DNA of 18,828 nucleotides from Alphaproteobacteria bacterium (GCA_024279045.1 JAJRRZ010000136.1:1-18828); one strand, 5' to 3'; positions 1 to 7,402 are shown, counted from the stretch's first letter. Translations and numbers: made by a program. Notes: a model not told the origin generated them from the letters alone.

Positions 1-255
1 ATCGTCCAGATAGGCGAAGCCGCAGTAATCCTCACGGTGCCGCTTGCGCAGAAAAGCTTCCGCCTCGTCGAGGAATGCCAGAAATTCTTCCGGCGGCAAG
101 GGGGCATCGGGAATGGTGGAAGAGGAGAAGTCGCGCACGAACCACCCGTGCGGATGGGCGCGCAGAAGCCCCATCAGGGCCTCGAACCGCTGCCAGTCGA
201 GCAAGCCCTTCAAGCGCCCGTTGAACAGCGCCTCGAAGGAAGTGGCCGCCGCCAT
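1..255 (-). CDS. Uncharacterised protein, N-terminal 85 residues (cut by window edge)
   Basis: An open frame runs from ATG at 255 to the left edge without a stop. The start is supported by a GGGGAG Shine-Dalgarno sequence about seven bases upstream. The protein begins MAAATSFEALFNGRLKGLL and includes an acidic/aromatic stretch, HREDYCGFAYLDD, near the cut. It has no signal peptide or membrane segment in the visible part and looks like a soluble protein. I do not recognise the family with confidence. It lies downstream of the arsR-type/DUF2892 pair on the same strand, but a strong terminator at 341-372 separates them, so it probably has its own transcript. The residues visible give no function. 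Confidence 0.7.
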   Translation of the reverse strand, partial: MAAATSFEALFNGRLKGLLDWQRFEALMGLLRAHPHGWFVRDFSSSTIPDAPLPPEEFLAFLDEAEAFLRKRHREDYCGFAYLDD

Positions 256-340
256 GGTTGTCTCCCCTGTCCTCGTGCTGCAAGGAAGTATGGCATTTCA
301 TGCCTGTGCAGGGCAAGGCCCTGTCTGGCGCCTGCGCATG

Positions 341-372
341 AAAAGCCCGCGCCGGATCAATCCGACGCGGGC
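341..372 (-). terminator. Rho-independent terminator of the arsR-DUF2892 operon
   Basis: Read on the minus strand, a G+C-rich stem (GCCCGCGTCGGAT pairing with ATCCGGCGCGGGC, one mismatch) closes on a very short loop and is followed directly by TTTTC. It lies 45 bases after the stop of the DUF2892 gene, where a terminator for that operon is expected. A second, weaker hairpin (CAGGGC AAG GCCCTG) lies at about 309-323. Confidence 0.75.
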
Positions 373-416
373 ATGCTGGCATTCATCATCACACATCATC
401 ACATTCCGGGCCGGTA

Positions 417-620
417 TCAGGCAAAGCCCAGCTTCTTGAGCATTTTCGTCAGCGGGCAGAATCCGGTCAGCCCGGCCTGGAACAGGTTGGCCCCGACAAA
501 CAGCGTGAACCACAGCCAGCTCGGCTGGCTCAGATCCACCTGTCCGAAGACATGCGCCAGAATCAGGCTCAAAAGCACGAAGCCTCCGGCAATGGTCATG
601 GTCAGACTTTGTGCGGTCAT
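417..620 (-). CDS. Small YgaP-like inner-membrane protein (DUF2892)
   Basis: This 67-residue protein has two hydrophobic segments (roughly residues 8-25 and 35-52). It ends in the family signature NLFQAGLTGFCPLTKMLKKLG, with the conserved Cys-Pro at residues 55-56. This matches the DUF2892/YgaP transmembrane family, which is often found beside or fused to rhodanese domains in sulfur-handling proteins. No rhodanese domain is present here. The ATG overlaps the stop codon of the upstream ArsR-type gene (ATGA at 617-620), so the two are translationally coupled. A longer in-frame start at 665 exists but would lie inside the repressor gene. The role is inferred to be linked to thiol or sulfur stress; the sequence alone does not show a reaction. 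Confidence 0.85.
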   Translation of the reverse strand: MTAQSLTMTIAGGFVLLSLILAHVFGQVDLSQPSWLWFTLFVGANLFQAGLTGFCPLTKMLKKLGFA

Positions 621-1024
621 GCTGCGGCCTCCTCCAGTTCCGGATCGCGCCCGGCGGGGGCGCACGGATGGTTGCGTTCGCGCATCAGGCGATGCACCTC
701 CGCCAGACGGCGCCGGTCTTCCTCGTATTGCGTCGAATCATCCAGACTCTCGCGCACTGCCTCAACCACCTTGCGCTGCCACGGCGCCAGCATCTCGCCC
801 AGCCGGTAACAGATCCATTGCGCCTTGCGGTCGATGGATACCAGCCCGGCATCACGCAGTACGGCAAGATGGCGCGACACCTTCGGCTGCGGCAGGTCGA
901 GGATGCGCACCAACTGGCACACCGACAACTGCGGCTCCTGCGCCAGCAGAAGCACGATGCGCAGCCGAATGTCGTTGGACAACGCGTGGAAGAAGTGTGT
1001 CTGTTGTTCCATGTCCGTATTCAT
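617..1024 (-). CDS. ArsR/SmtB-family winged-helix repressor
   Basis: This 135-residue DNA-binding protein resembles E. coli-type ArsR: LSNDIRLRIVLLL, then the recognition helix QPKVSRHLAVLRDAGLV (about residues 46-62) and the wing DRKAQWICYRL. In ArsR proteins of this type the arsenic-binding loop is ELCVCDL. Here it reads QLSVCQL, so the first cysteine is a serine and only Cys36 remains in the loop; other cysteines are Cys72 and Cys121. The ligand is therefore uncertain: arsenite, another thiophile, or a reactive sulfur species. It is cotranscribed and overlaps by four bases with the DUF2892 gene, its likely target. Start choice is uncertain: ATG at 1024, or ATG at 1012 giving MEQQTHFF. The promoter predicts a very short or absent leader. 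Confidence 0.88.
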   Translation of the reverse strand: MNTDMEQQTHFFHALSNDIRLRIVLLLAQEPQLSVCQLVRILDLPQPKVSRHLAVLRDAGLVSIDRKAQWICYRLGEMLAPWQRKVVEAVRESLDDSTQYEEDRRRLAEVHRLMRERNHPCAPAGRDPELEEAAA

Positions 1025-1030
1025 GCCCCC

Positions 1031-1059
1031 TATATGAACGTTGCCTTATATATGGTCAA
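1031..1059 (-). promoter_or_regulatory. Promoter and probable autoregulatory operator of the ArsR-type gene
   Basis: On the minus strand TTGACC (1059-1054) and CATATA (1036-1031) are separated by exactly 17 bases, a good sigma70 layout. The spacer and -10 contain an imperfect AT-rich dyad, TATATAAGG...CGTTCATATA. That is the typical position for an ArsR-family operator, where repressor binding would block RNA polymerase. The predicted start of transcription falls near 1024, almost at the first ATG. Confidence 0.6.
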
Positions 1060-1226
1060 GACAATACGGCAGAAAACAGGACAACGGAAAACAAGGCTCC
1101 CATGCATTATCCATTGATCGGAAACCCGCCGTCCGGACAGGGCATTGGCAGACAGTCCCGACATGCCGGGCATGCAGCGCTGCCCATGGCGCATGACGAC
1201 AATGCTCCGGCTTGCCAGAGTTGCCA

Positions 1227-1997
1227 TCAGCCGGGCAGTTCGGCCAGTACGCGCGCGGCCAGATGGCGGGTAATGTTGCGCCGTTCGGCCAGCGCGGCGG
1301 CATCCAGCGCGGCAACAACGCGCTGCGCGGCATCCAGTGAGCGTTCCATGCGCATCAGCAAAAAGGAGATCACTTCCTCCGGCACACGCAACTGACGGTC
1401 GGTGAACAGCTTCACCAACACCGCGCGCAACAGTTCGTCGTCCGGTTCATGCAGACGCGCCACCGGCACCGCGGCCAGGCGGCTCCCGAGATCGGGCAGA
1501 GCCACCTGCCACGTGGGTGGTGCGGCGCGGCTGGTGATGAGCACGTGCCCACCTTCCTGCCGCGCCAGGTTGAGCAGGTGGAAAAGAGCGACCTCCCATT
1601 CCGGCGGGACAGCCGTTCCCATGCCGCCCTTCTGCTTCGGCCCCGACCCCGCACCGCTGCACGCCGGCGGGCCGGGCAGGTCTTCGAGCACCAGCGCGCC
1701 GCGCGCCAGCAGATGCGGCACGTTCTCCACCGCCAGATCCGCCACCCTGGCGCGCAGGGCATCGTGCGCCAGCCGCCAGATTTCGGCCAGATGAGTCTTG
1801 CCGCTGCCAGCAGGGCCAACAATGGCCAGGGCATGCGATTCGCCAGCCGCGCCAGATGGCCAGGTGGAGATGGCGGCCAGTGCCTGTTCATTGGCCGGTG
1901 CAGGCAGAAAATCCTCCCGGCCCATGCCGGGCTGCAACGGCAAATCCAGCGCCAGTTGCCTTGGCCTGGACGTGTTTGTTGTGCCGGAATCAGCCAT
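1227..1997 (-). CDS. hdaA: DnaA-paralogue AAA+ protein of the Hda/HdaA type (replication initiation control)
   Basis: This 256-residue protein lacks the DnaA DNA-binding domain. Near the N-terminus it carries QLALDL (residues 14-19), which fits the beta-clamp-binding motif by which Hda joins the sliding clamp to stimulate DnaA-ATP hydrolysis. Walker A is GPAGSGKT (61-68), the Walker B region is LVLEDL (102-107) and a sensor-1-like strand is VLITSR (152-157). About 25 extra residues rich in Gly, Pro and Lys (about 108-133) follow Walker B, where Hda proteins normally go straight into the next helix. The gene follows the AI-2E permease by five bases and is last in the operon, as commonly seen in alphaproteobacteria. 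Confidence 0.85.
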   Translation of the reverse strand: MADSGTTNTSRPRQLALDLPLQPGMGREDFLPAPANEQALAAISTWPSGAAGESHALAIVGPAGSGKTHLAEIWRLAHDALRARVADLAVENVPHLLARGALVLEDLPGPPACSGAGSGPKQKGGMGTAVPPEWEVALFHLLNLARQEGGHVLITSRAAPPTWQVALPDLGSRLAAVPVARLHEPDDELLRAVLVKLFTDRQLRVPEEVISFLLMRMERSLDAAQRVVAALDAAALAERRNITRHLAARVLAELPG

Positions 1998-2002
1998 GAG
2001 CT

Positions 2003-3226
2003 TCAGGATGTTTCGTCATTTTTGTCTTTTTCAGCGGTCTGTCCGGATTCGGCGGCAGTGGCCCCCGTGTGATTGCCTGCGCCATTGCCCAGATACAGCG
2101 CACTGCCCAGATAGACCTTCAGGCCATGGGCGATAACCACCCGGATGGCCGCCGCCACCGGCACCGCCAACAGCAGACCGGTGAAACCGAACAGATAGCC
2201 GAAGGCCATCAGCGCGAACATCATCCACACCGGATGCAGGCCAACACTGTCGCCCACCAGTTTTGGCGTGAGGAAATTACCCTCGACAAACTGGCCGAGC
2301 GCGAAAATGGCAACCACGGCCAGCACCATCGTCCAGTCCGGCCAGAACTGCACCAGCGCCATGCCGATGGCCAGCACTCCTCCCAGTGTGGCCCCGACAT
2401 AAGGAATAAAGCTCATGAAACCGGCCATCAGGCCTATGAGCAGGCCGAAATGCAACCCCACCGCCATCAGCGAGATGGCATAGAAACTGCCCTGAATGAG
2501 CGCCACGGTACCCTGCCCGCGAATGAACCCGGCCATGGCGGTGTCGATGTCGCGGGCAATGGCGCGCACCTCGTTGGCATGATCACGCGGCAGCCAGCTG
2601 TCGAGCCTTGCAACCATCCTGTCCCAGTCGTTGAGCATGTAGAACAGCACGATGGGCGTGATGATCAGCAGCGACAGGAAATTGAACACCGCAGCGGTAC
2701 CCGACAGCAGCGATTTCAGCACATCCCCCAGCCAGCCAGCCGCCTTGCCGGCCAGTTGACCCATGTCGAGATTTTCCTGCGCGGTGGTGCGGCGCAGGGC
2801 GTCCTTCAGTTGCTGGGGCATCCATTGATCGATCAGCAGGGCCAGCTTTTTCAGCGCTTCCGGCAGATTTTCCGTCAGCAGACGTGCCTGCTCGGCCAGC
2901 AGCGGCGCGACCAGCAGGAAAATGGCAATGAATGCCAGCAGGCACAGCAACAGGATGATGGTGGTGGCCGCCGCGCGCGGCAAGCCGATGCGCTCCAGCG
3001 CGTCCGCTGCCGGGTCGAGAAAATAGGCCAGCACCATGCCGGCAATGAAGGGAGTCATGATCTCGCCCAGCAGCCACATGCCGAAGATCAGCAACGCCAG
3101 CAACCCCAGCCAGAAGCCGATCTGCGCGCGGCGGGAGATGTCGGCGGGCAGCATGGGTGTATCTTCAGGTGATGTGACTTGCCGCGCGGCATGTGAAGCC
3201 GGTGGCATGTGGTGTGCATCGCTCAT
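2003..3226 (-). CDS. AI-2E family transporter (PerM-like permease)
   Basis: A 407-residue polytopic membrane protein. Hydrophobic segments begin at about residues 36, 57, 86 and 178, with several more in the C-terminal half. Family hallmarks are RGQGTVALIQGSFYAISL (236-253), FIPYVGATLGG (273-283) and VEGNFLTPKLVG (314-325). Members export small molecules or ions; a direct role in AI-2 signalling is known only for some. The ATG overlaps the stop of the phosphatidyltransferase gene (ATGA at 3223-3226). The substrate cannot be read from sequence. The N-terminal ~30 residues are polar and variable, so a later start at Met25 is possible. Confidence 0.92.
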   Translation of the reverse strand: MSDAHHMPPASHAARQVTSPEDTPMLPADISRRAQIGFWLGLLALLIFGMWLLGEIMTPFIAGMVLAYFLDPAADALERIGLPRAAATTIILLLCLLAFIAIFLLVAPLLAEQARLLTENLPEALKKLALLIDQWMPQQLKDALRRTTAQENLDMGQLAGKAAGWLGDVLKSLLSGTAAVFNFLSLLIITPIVLFYMLNDWDRMVARLDSWLPRDHANEVRAIARDIDTAMAGFIRGQGTVALIQGSFYAISLMAVGLHFGLLIGLMAGFMSFIPYVGATLGGVLAIGMALVQFWPDWTMVLAVVAIFALGQFVEGNFLTPKLVGDSVGLHPVWMMFALMAFGYLFGFTGLLLAVPVAAAIRVVIAHGLKVYLGSALYLGNGAGNHTGATAAESGQTAEKDKNDETS

Positions 3227-3813
3227 GAGGCCTGCCCCCCGTCATGCTCATGGCCACGGCTGTTGCCGTTGTTCTCGGCCATGTGGCGCATCCAGTCGTG
3301 CAGATATTGTGCGCCGGAGGCCGCCGTCAACACCCCCACCGCCGGAGCGCCGAGCCAGTATATCCAGTCTTCGCTCCAGCCCATGGCCAGCGCCAGCAGC
3401 ACAAGGCCGACAAAGATGATTTGCGCGGCGGTGTTGACCTTGGAAACAGGTCGCGGATGCATGGCCATGGGCCGGCCCATGAGCCAGGCCATTACCACGC
3501 CACCGACAATGAGCACATCGCGGCTGACCACCAGAATGGCCAGCCAGGCAGGCACCTTCTGCATGACCGCCAAGGTAACGAACAGGGCGATGAGCAACAG
3601 CTTGTCGGCCAATGGATCAAGGTGGGCGCCGAGCTCGGTCTTCATGTCGAAGCGCTTGGCCAGCCAGCCGTCCACGGCGTCGGAGATGCCGGCGGCAATG
3701 AATACCGCCAGCGCCAGCCACATCTGCTGGGTGATGACCAGCCACACGGCCAGCGGCACCAGCAGGATGCGGGCGATGGTGATGATGTTGGGCAGATTCA
3801 GCGGCAGGGTCAT
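3223..3813 (-). CDS. CDP-alcohol phosphatidyltransferase (PgsA-like)
   Basis: A 196-residue integral membrane enzyme. It carries the family catalytic signature D-x2-D-G-x2-A...G-x3-D-x3-D, seen as SDAVDGWLAKRFD then ELGAHLDPLAD: Asp45, Asp48, Gly49, Ala52, Gly62, Asp66, Asp70. These aspartates bind the metal and CDP-diacylglycerol. It transfers a phosphatidyl group to an alcohol such as glycerol-3-phosphate or phosphatidylglycerol; sequence alone does not settle which. The start at 3813 gives MTLPLNLPNIITIARI, which aligns with the usual N-terminus of this family (LPNxLTxxR). In-frame codons upstream look non-coding. It sits between the DUF2066 gene (67-base gap) and the AI-2E permease (4-base overlap). 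Confidence 0.9.
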   Translation of the reverse strand: MTLPLNLPNIITIARILLVPLAVWLVITQQMWLALAVFIAAGISDAVDGWLAKRFDMKTELGAHLDPLADKLLLIALFVTLAVMQKVPAWLAILVVSRDVLIVGGVVMAWLMGRPMAMHPRPVSKVNTAAQIIFVGLVLLALAMGWSEDWIYWLGAPAVGVLTAASGAQYLHDWMRHMAENNGNSRGHEHDGGQAS

Positions 3814-3880
3814 GCTGGCGGGTCCGGTTGGCGCACCGAATGGCATCGGGCGTGGCTGCGATGACTGAAAGCCCCCGGCC

Positions 3881-5029
3881 TCAGTAGCCCCGCACATACC
3901 ATTGTCCGCCACTGCGCTGCAACAGCAGGCCGGCATTGGCCAGAGCGGCGCGCAGTTGCTCCGCTGACAGCGAGGTGCCCAACTGCACCACGGCATGGGT
4001 GCCGGAAAGCTGACGCACGTCCACCGAGCCGATGCCAGGCGTGGTGGTCAGCCGGGCGCGCAGGGCCTGCCACTGGCGCAGACCGGAAAATGGCACGATC
4101 ACCGTGATGCGCCGGGCATTGGCGGCGGCCCGCCGGGCGGCGGCGCGGGCGGCAGCGCGTTCGCGCGCGGCCTTCAGCATCTTGTTGCGCCACTTCAGGT
4201 TCATCACTTCCATGAAGCGGCGCACGGCATGCTCGGCGGCGGCATCCAGCCCGCCCTGTTCCACCTGGTAGGTCTTGTCGAACAGCACCTTGCCGCCGGG
4301 CGAGCGCCCCACCATGGCGGCCTGCACGGTGTTGCCGTCCACCGGGCGGGCGATGGCAACCAGCACATGTTCCGCACCGTAACGCATCTGCAGCGCCTGC
4401 AGGGCGGCCCTGTCGCTCTCCATGGCCTGCATGGCATCGAGCGTGTTGCGATCCACGTCATCGCCTGCGGGGATCACCACCGGCACCAGAGCGTGTTCAT
4501 CGGCCAGCTTGCGCCATGCCTTCAGCCATGGATTGTCCTCCCATAACAATGGCTGGCCGTCCTCGCCCTGCCACACCGGCACGATGAGCACCGGCGGTGC
4601 CTGACGGGTGGTGAAGGCCACACCCTTGCGGCGCAGCAGGTGGATCATCTTCGCCGGGTTGAAGCGGATGGTTATCTTCGCGATGTAGCGCGTCGGCCCG
4701 GTCTGTTCGTCGGCAATGGACAGTGAAGACAGCAGCCTGCCGATATCCCGGTCGGAAAGTTTCGCCAGACGCGTTGCCGCCGCCTCGCCACCAAGGCGGC
4801 GCACCAGCGTCAGGAAAGCCTGGCGCTGCGCCTTGACGATGGCCTTCATCTTGGCCTGCGTGGCATCCGCGGCGGTTTCGTCCACGGAGATGGCGTCCAC
4901 GGCGAACAGCTTGTCCAGCTCCGCCCGCGCTGGCACCACGCCGAACATGGACGGCAACAGCGCTGCCATCAGCAGTAGCACCGCAACAATGGCGAAAGAA
5001 ATGCGCCGGATATGGAAAGATGCTGTCAT
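3881..5029 (-). CDS. DUF2066 domain-containing exported protein
   Basis: This 382-residue protein starts with a clear signal peptide, a positive MTASFHIRR followed by a long hydrophobic core and a cleavage site after ARA (before ELDKLFAV), so it is probably periplasmic. The DUF2066 core follows, with DATQAKMKAIVKAQRQAFL and the ITIRFNPAKMIHLL strand. After it comes a highly Ala/Arg-rich helix at about residues 285-305 and a C-terminal domain ending GGQWYVRGY. The function of DUF2066 is unknown. The family is typically encoded beside AI-2E permease, purM and hda in proteobacteria, as here. The start at 5029 is chosen because it opens the signal peptide; an upstream ATG at 5080 would add an unlikely leader. 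Confidence 0.85.
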   Translation of the reverse strand: MTASFHIRRISFAIVAVLLLMAALLPSMFGVVPARAELDKLFAVDAISVDETAADATQAKMKAIVKAQRQAFLTLVRRLGGEAAATRLAKLSDRDIGRLLSSLSIADEQTGPTRYIAKITIRFNPAKMIHLLRRKGVAFTTRQAPPVLIVPVWQGEDGQPLLWEDNPWLKAWRKLADEHALVPVVIPAGDDVDRNTLDAMQAMESDRAALQALQMRYGAEHVLVAIARPVDGNTVQAAMVGRSPGGKVLFDKTYQVEQGGLDAAAEHAVRRFMEVMNLKWRNKMLKAARERAAARAAARRAAANARRITVIVPFSGLRQWQALRARLTTTPGIGSVDVRQLSGTHAVVQLGTSLSAEQLRAALANAGLLLQRSGGQWYVRGY

Positions 5030-5223
5030 GCCTGCATTTGCCCCCGCATGGTGACCAACCTGGCTGGCCCCTGTGCGCAACGCGGTGCTTTTTCTTGCAT
5101 GCGCGCGTGGGCTGTTTCAATACATGTTCCGAATGCTGCGGGCAAGCGGATGATACCCCGTCCGCAGGGCAATCGCATTTGGGACATTGGCGATGGGCGG
5201 CTTGACAAAATGCTCTCCCTGTT

Positions 5224-5474
5224 CGTCATTGCCGGGCCCGACCCGGCAATCCAGAGCGGTGGGTTCGGGTGTCTGCCACCCTGGATGCCCGGGTCTAGGC
5301 TCAGGCTCCATAAATTTTCACGCCATCTGTGGCGTTCATGCTTCATCTCAGCGCCCTTGCCCCCTTGGAAATACCTTCAGGTATTACCTGCGGGCGCAAA
5401 AGCGCTGATATTTTGCCTGAACGCCACATCTGGCATGCCTCTTTATGGAGCCTGAGCCTAGCCCGGGCATGACG
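5224..5474. repeat. Palindromic CGTCAT...CCCGGG intergenic repeat, split by an insertion
   Basis: Two 31-base arms face each other. The left arm is 5224-5254. The right arm is 5281-5298 plus 5462-5474, provided one CTAG is counted once. The arms match at 25 of 31 positions as inverted repeats. Each arm is itself a hairpin (TTGCCGGG/CCCGGCAA on the left, ATGCCCGGG/CCCGGGCAT on the right). The paired differences compensate within each arm, so structure is conserved while sequence varies. Repeats of this look are common between genes in alphaproteobacteria. The right arm is interrupted exactly in its loop by the 159-bp foldback element. Confidence 0.7.
5299..5457 (-). repeat. 159-bp foldback element, copy 1 (MITE-like)
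   Basis: The element is bounded by perfect 16-base terminal inverted repeats (GCTCAGGCTCCATAAA at 5299-5314 and its complement at 5442-5457) and flanked by CTAG on both sides (5295-5298, 5458-5461). The two halves are complementary along almost their whole length. They meet at a perfect central hairpin, AATACC TTCA GGTATT (5370-5385), whose centre coincides with the element centre. There is no coding capacity. It is the same family as 16139-16297, in opposite orientation. Strand is given relative to copy 2. CTAG fits a four-base YTAR-type target, which is known for IS5-group transposases; which transposase moved it is inference. Confidence 0.75.
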
Positions 5475-5489
5475 CGAAATGGAGGTATT

Positions 5490-5505
5490 GCTACACACAT
5501 GTAGC
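5490..5505. promoter_or_regulatory. Perfect dyad upstream of purM
   Basis: GCTACA-CACA-TGTAGC is a perfect 6-bp inverted repeat lying 70 bases before the purM ATG and just after the split palindromic repeat. It could be an operator or a small leader hairpin. No convincing -10/-35 pair was found beside it, so its role is open. Confidence 0.3.
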
Positions 5506-5575
5506 GGTCATTGATGCCGAATGCGATTACCCTGACCCAGCCCGCGGCAACCACGTGCAACCGGGACAAATACAC

Positions 5576-6694
5576 ATGAGCAACAAGCCGGAGAAGGAAG
5601 GCGGCAACAAGACGGGCGGCCTGACCTATGCCATGGCGGGCGTGGATATCGACGCCGGCAACGCGCTGGTGCGCGCCATCAAGCCGCTGGCGGCGGCCAC
5701 GGCGCGGCCCGGCGTGGTGGGCGATCTGGGCGGCTTCGGTGGGCTGTTCGACCCGCGGCAGGCGGGATTCGGCGGTGATGCGCTGCTGGTGGGCGCAACC
5801 GATGGCGTCGGCACCAAGCTGCTGCTGGCCATCGACACCGGACGGCACGACACCATTGGCATCGACTTGGTGGCAATGTGCGTGAACGACCTGATCGTGC
5901 AAGGTGCGGAGCCCTTGTTCTTCCTGGACTATTTCGCCACCGGCAGGCTGTCGGTGGAGGACGCCACGGCGGTGGTGAAGGGCATCGCCGAGGGCTGCCT
6001 GCGGGCCGGCTGCGCGCTGATCGGTGGCGAGACGGCGGAAATGCCCGGCATGTATGCCGATGATCATTACGACCTGGCGGGCTTTGCCGTCGGTGCGGTG
6101 CGGCGCACGGAGCTGTTGCCACGCACGGAGATGATGCAGGCGGGCGATATCATCATCGGACTGGCATCCTCCGGCCCACACTCCAACGGCTATTCGCTGA
6201 TCCGCAAGGCGGCACAGGTGGCGGGCCTTGCCTGGGATGCGCCCGCGCCGTTCGACGAGAGCCGCACACTGGCCGATGCGCTGCTGGAGCCGACGCGCAT
6301 CTACGTGCAGCCGCTGTTGGCGGCGCTGCGCCATGCGGACGCGCCACAGGGGCTGAAGGCGCTGGCTCATGTCACCGGCGGCGGCCTGCCGGAGAATCTG
6401 CCACGCGTGCTGCCCGATCATCTGGCGGCGCGGGTCAACCTCTCCGCCCTGCCCTTCCTGCCGGTGTTCGACTGGTTGCGCACGGCGGGCGATATCGCCG
6501 ATGACGAGATGCTGCGCACCTTCAACTGCGGGGCAGGCATGGTGGCGGTGGTGTCGCGTGCATTTGCCGACGAATTCATGCTGATGATGGTCAACGAGGG
6601 CGAAAGGCCATTCCTGCTGGGCGAGCTAATCCCGCGCGCGGACGGCGGCGACCCGGTGGTGCTTGACGGAACGTTGGGGAGTTGCGGCGCATGA
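5576..6694 (+). CDS. purM: Phosphoribosylformylglycinamidine cyclo-ligase (AIR synthetase)
   Basis: This 372-residue enzyme closes the imidazole ring in purine biosynthesis (FGAM + ATP to AIR). Family landmarks in order: YAMAGVDIDAGNALV near residue 18, GDALLVGATDGVGTKL (about 65-80), the conserved DLVAMCVNDLIVQGAEPLFF, LIGGETAEMPGMY, and GLASSGPHSNGYSL. The length is slightly above the usual ~345-355 residues because of a polar N-terminus. The ATG at 5576 is chosen; a GTG at 5555 is in frame but adds nothing conserved. The ribosome-binding site is weak. Its last codon overlaps purN (ATGA), so the two are coupled. Confidence 0.97.
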   Translation: MSNKPEKEGGNKTGGLTYAMAGVDIDAGNALVRAIKPLAAATARPGVVGDLGGFGGLFDPRQAGFGGDALLVGATDGVGTKLLLAIDTGRHDTIGIDLVAMCVNDLIVQGAEPLFFLDYFATGRLSVEDATAVVKGIAEGCLRAGCALIGGETAEMPGMYADDHYDLAGFAVGAVRRTELLPRTEMMQAGDIIIGLASSGPHSNGYSLIRKAAQVAGLAWDAPAPFDESRTLADALLEPTRIYVQPLLAALRHADAPQGLKALAHVTGGGLPENLPRVLPDHLAARVNLSALPFLPVFDWLRTAGDIADDEMLRTFNCGAGMVAVVSRAFADEFMLMMVNEGERPFLLGELIPRADGGDPVVLDGTLGSCGA

Positions 6695-7395
6695 GCGGCA
6701 CGGCTGGCCGGCAGGAACACGGAAAAAAGGTGGCGGCGCTGATCTCCGGTCGCGGCTCGAACATGCGCGCACTCGTGGAGGCGCAGGCGCAGCCAGGCTG
6801 CCCCTACGAGATCGTTGCCGTCATATCCAACGTGCCGGATGCGGCGGGGCTGGATTACGCCCGACAGCAGGGCATCGCCACGGCGGTGATCGATCATCGC
6901 GAGTTCGACAGCCGCGAGGCTTTCGAGGAAATGCTGCACGAAACCTTGCTGGTGATGCAGGCGGAGCTGGTGGCCTGCGCCGGCTTCATGCGCATCATGA
7001 CGGCGGAATTCGTGCAACGCTGGGAAGGACGGATGCTGAACATCCATCCCTCGCTGCTGCCGCTGTTCAAAGGGCTGCACACCCACCGCCGGGTGCTGGA
7101 AGCAGGCGTGCGCATCCATGGCGCGACGGTGCATTTCGTTACCGCGGAGCTGGACGGCGGGCCGATCATCATCCAGGGGGCCGTGCCAGTGCTGGCGGAT
7201 GATACGGAAGAGACGCTGGCGCAACGGGTGCTGCGGGCGGAGCATGCCATCTACCCGGCGGCGCTGTGGGAGGTGGCGGCGGGCAATGCCCGGCTGGAGA
7301 ATGGACGCGTGATTTTGCGCGACTGGCCGTTTGACGAGAGCACCACGCTCACTGCGCCAATGGCGCCGATCGACTTCTCCCGCGGGCAGGAATAG
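6691..7395 (+). CDS. purN: Phosphoribosylglycinamide formyltransferase (GAR transformylase)
   Basis: This 234-residue enzyme transfers the formyl group of 10-formyl-THF to GAR in purine synthesis. It shows the phosphate-binding loop SGRGSNM (19-25), the catalytic Asn117 and His119 in MLNIHPSLLP, and the catalytic aspartate in VTAELDGGPII (Asp155). KGLHTHRRVLEAG is also typical. The ATG at 6691 overlaps the purM stop by four bases. The C-terminus (TAPMAPIDFSRGQE) is an unremarkable polar tail. Confidence 0.97.
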   Translation: MSGTAGRQEHGKKVAALISGRGSNMRALVEAQAQPGCPYEIVAVISNVPDAAGLDYARQQGIATAVIDHREFDSREAFEEMLHETLLVMQAELVACAGFMRIMTAEFVQRWEGRMLNIHPSLLPLFKGLHTHRRVLEAGVRIHGATVHFVTAELDGGPIIIQGAVPVLADDTEETLAQRVLRAEHAIYPAALWEVAAGNARLENGRVILRDWPFDESTTLTAPMAPIDFSRGQE

Positions 7396-7402
7396 TGATG
7401 TC

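Noticed and set aside
32..382. A 116-codon minus-strand frame at the left edge
   Set aside because: It overlaps the better frame 1-255, which has a ribosome-binding site and protein-like composition, and it crosses the terminator at 341-372.
37..1395. A 452-codon plus-strand open frame across the ArsR-type and DUF2892 genes
   Set aside because: It runs opposite three better-supported minus-strand genes and through a terminator and promoter; low-complexity residues.
5202..5230. TTGACA at 5202-5207 as a purM promoter -35
   Set aside because: The expected -10 positions (GTCATT or TCATTG) are poor and lie in the palindromic repeat arm.
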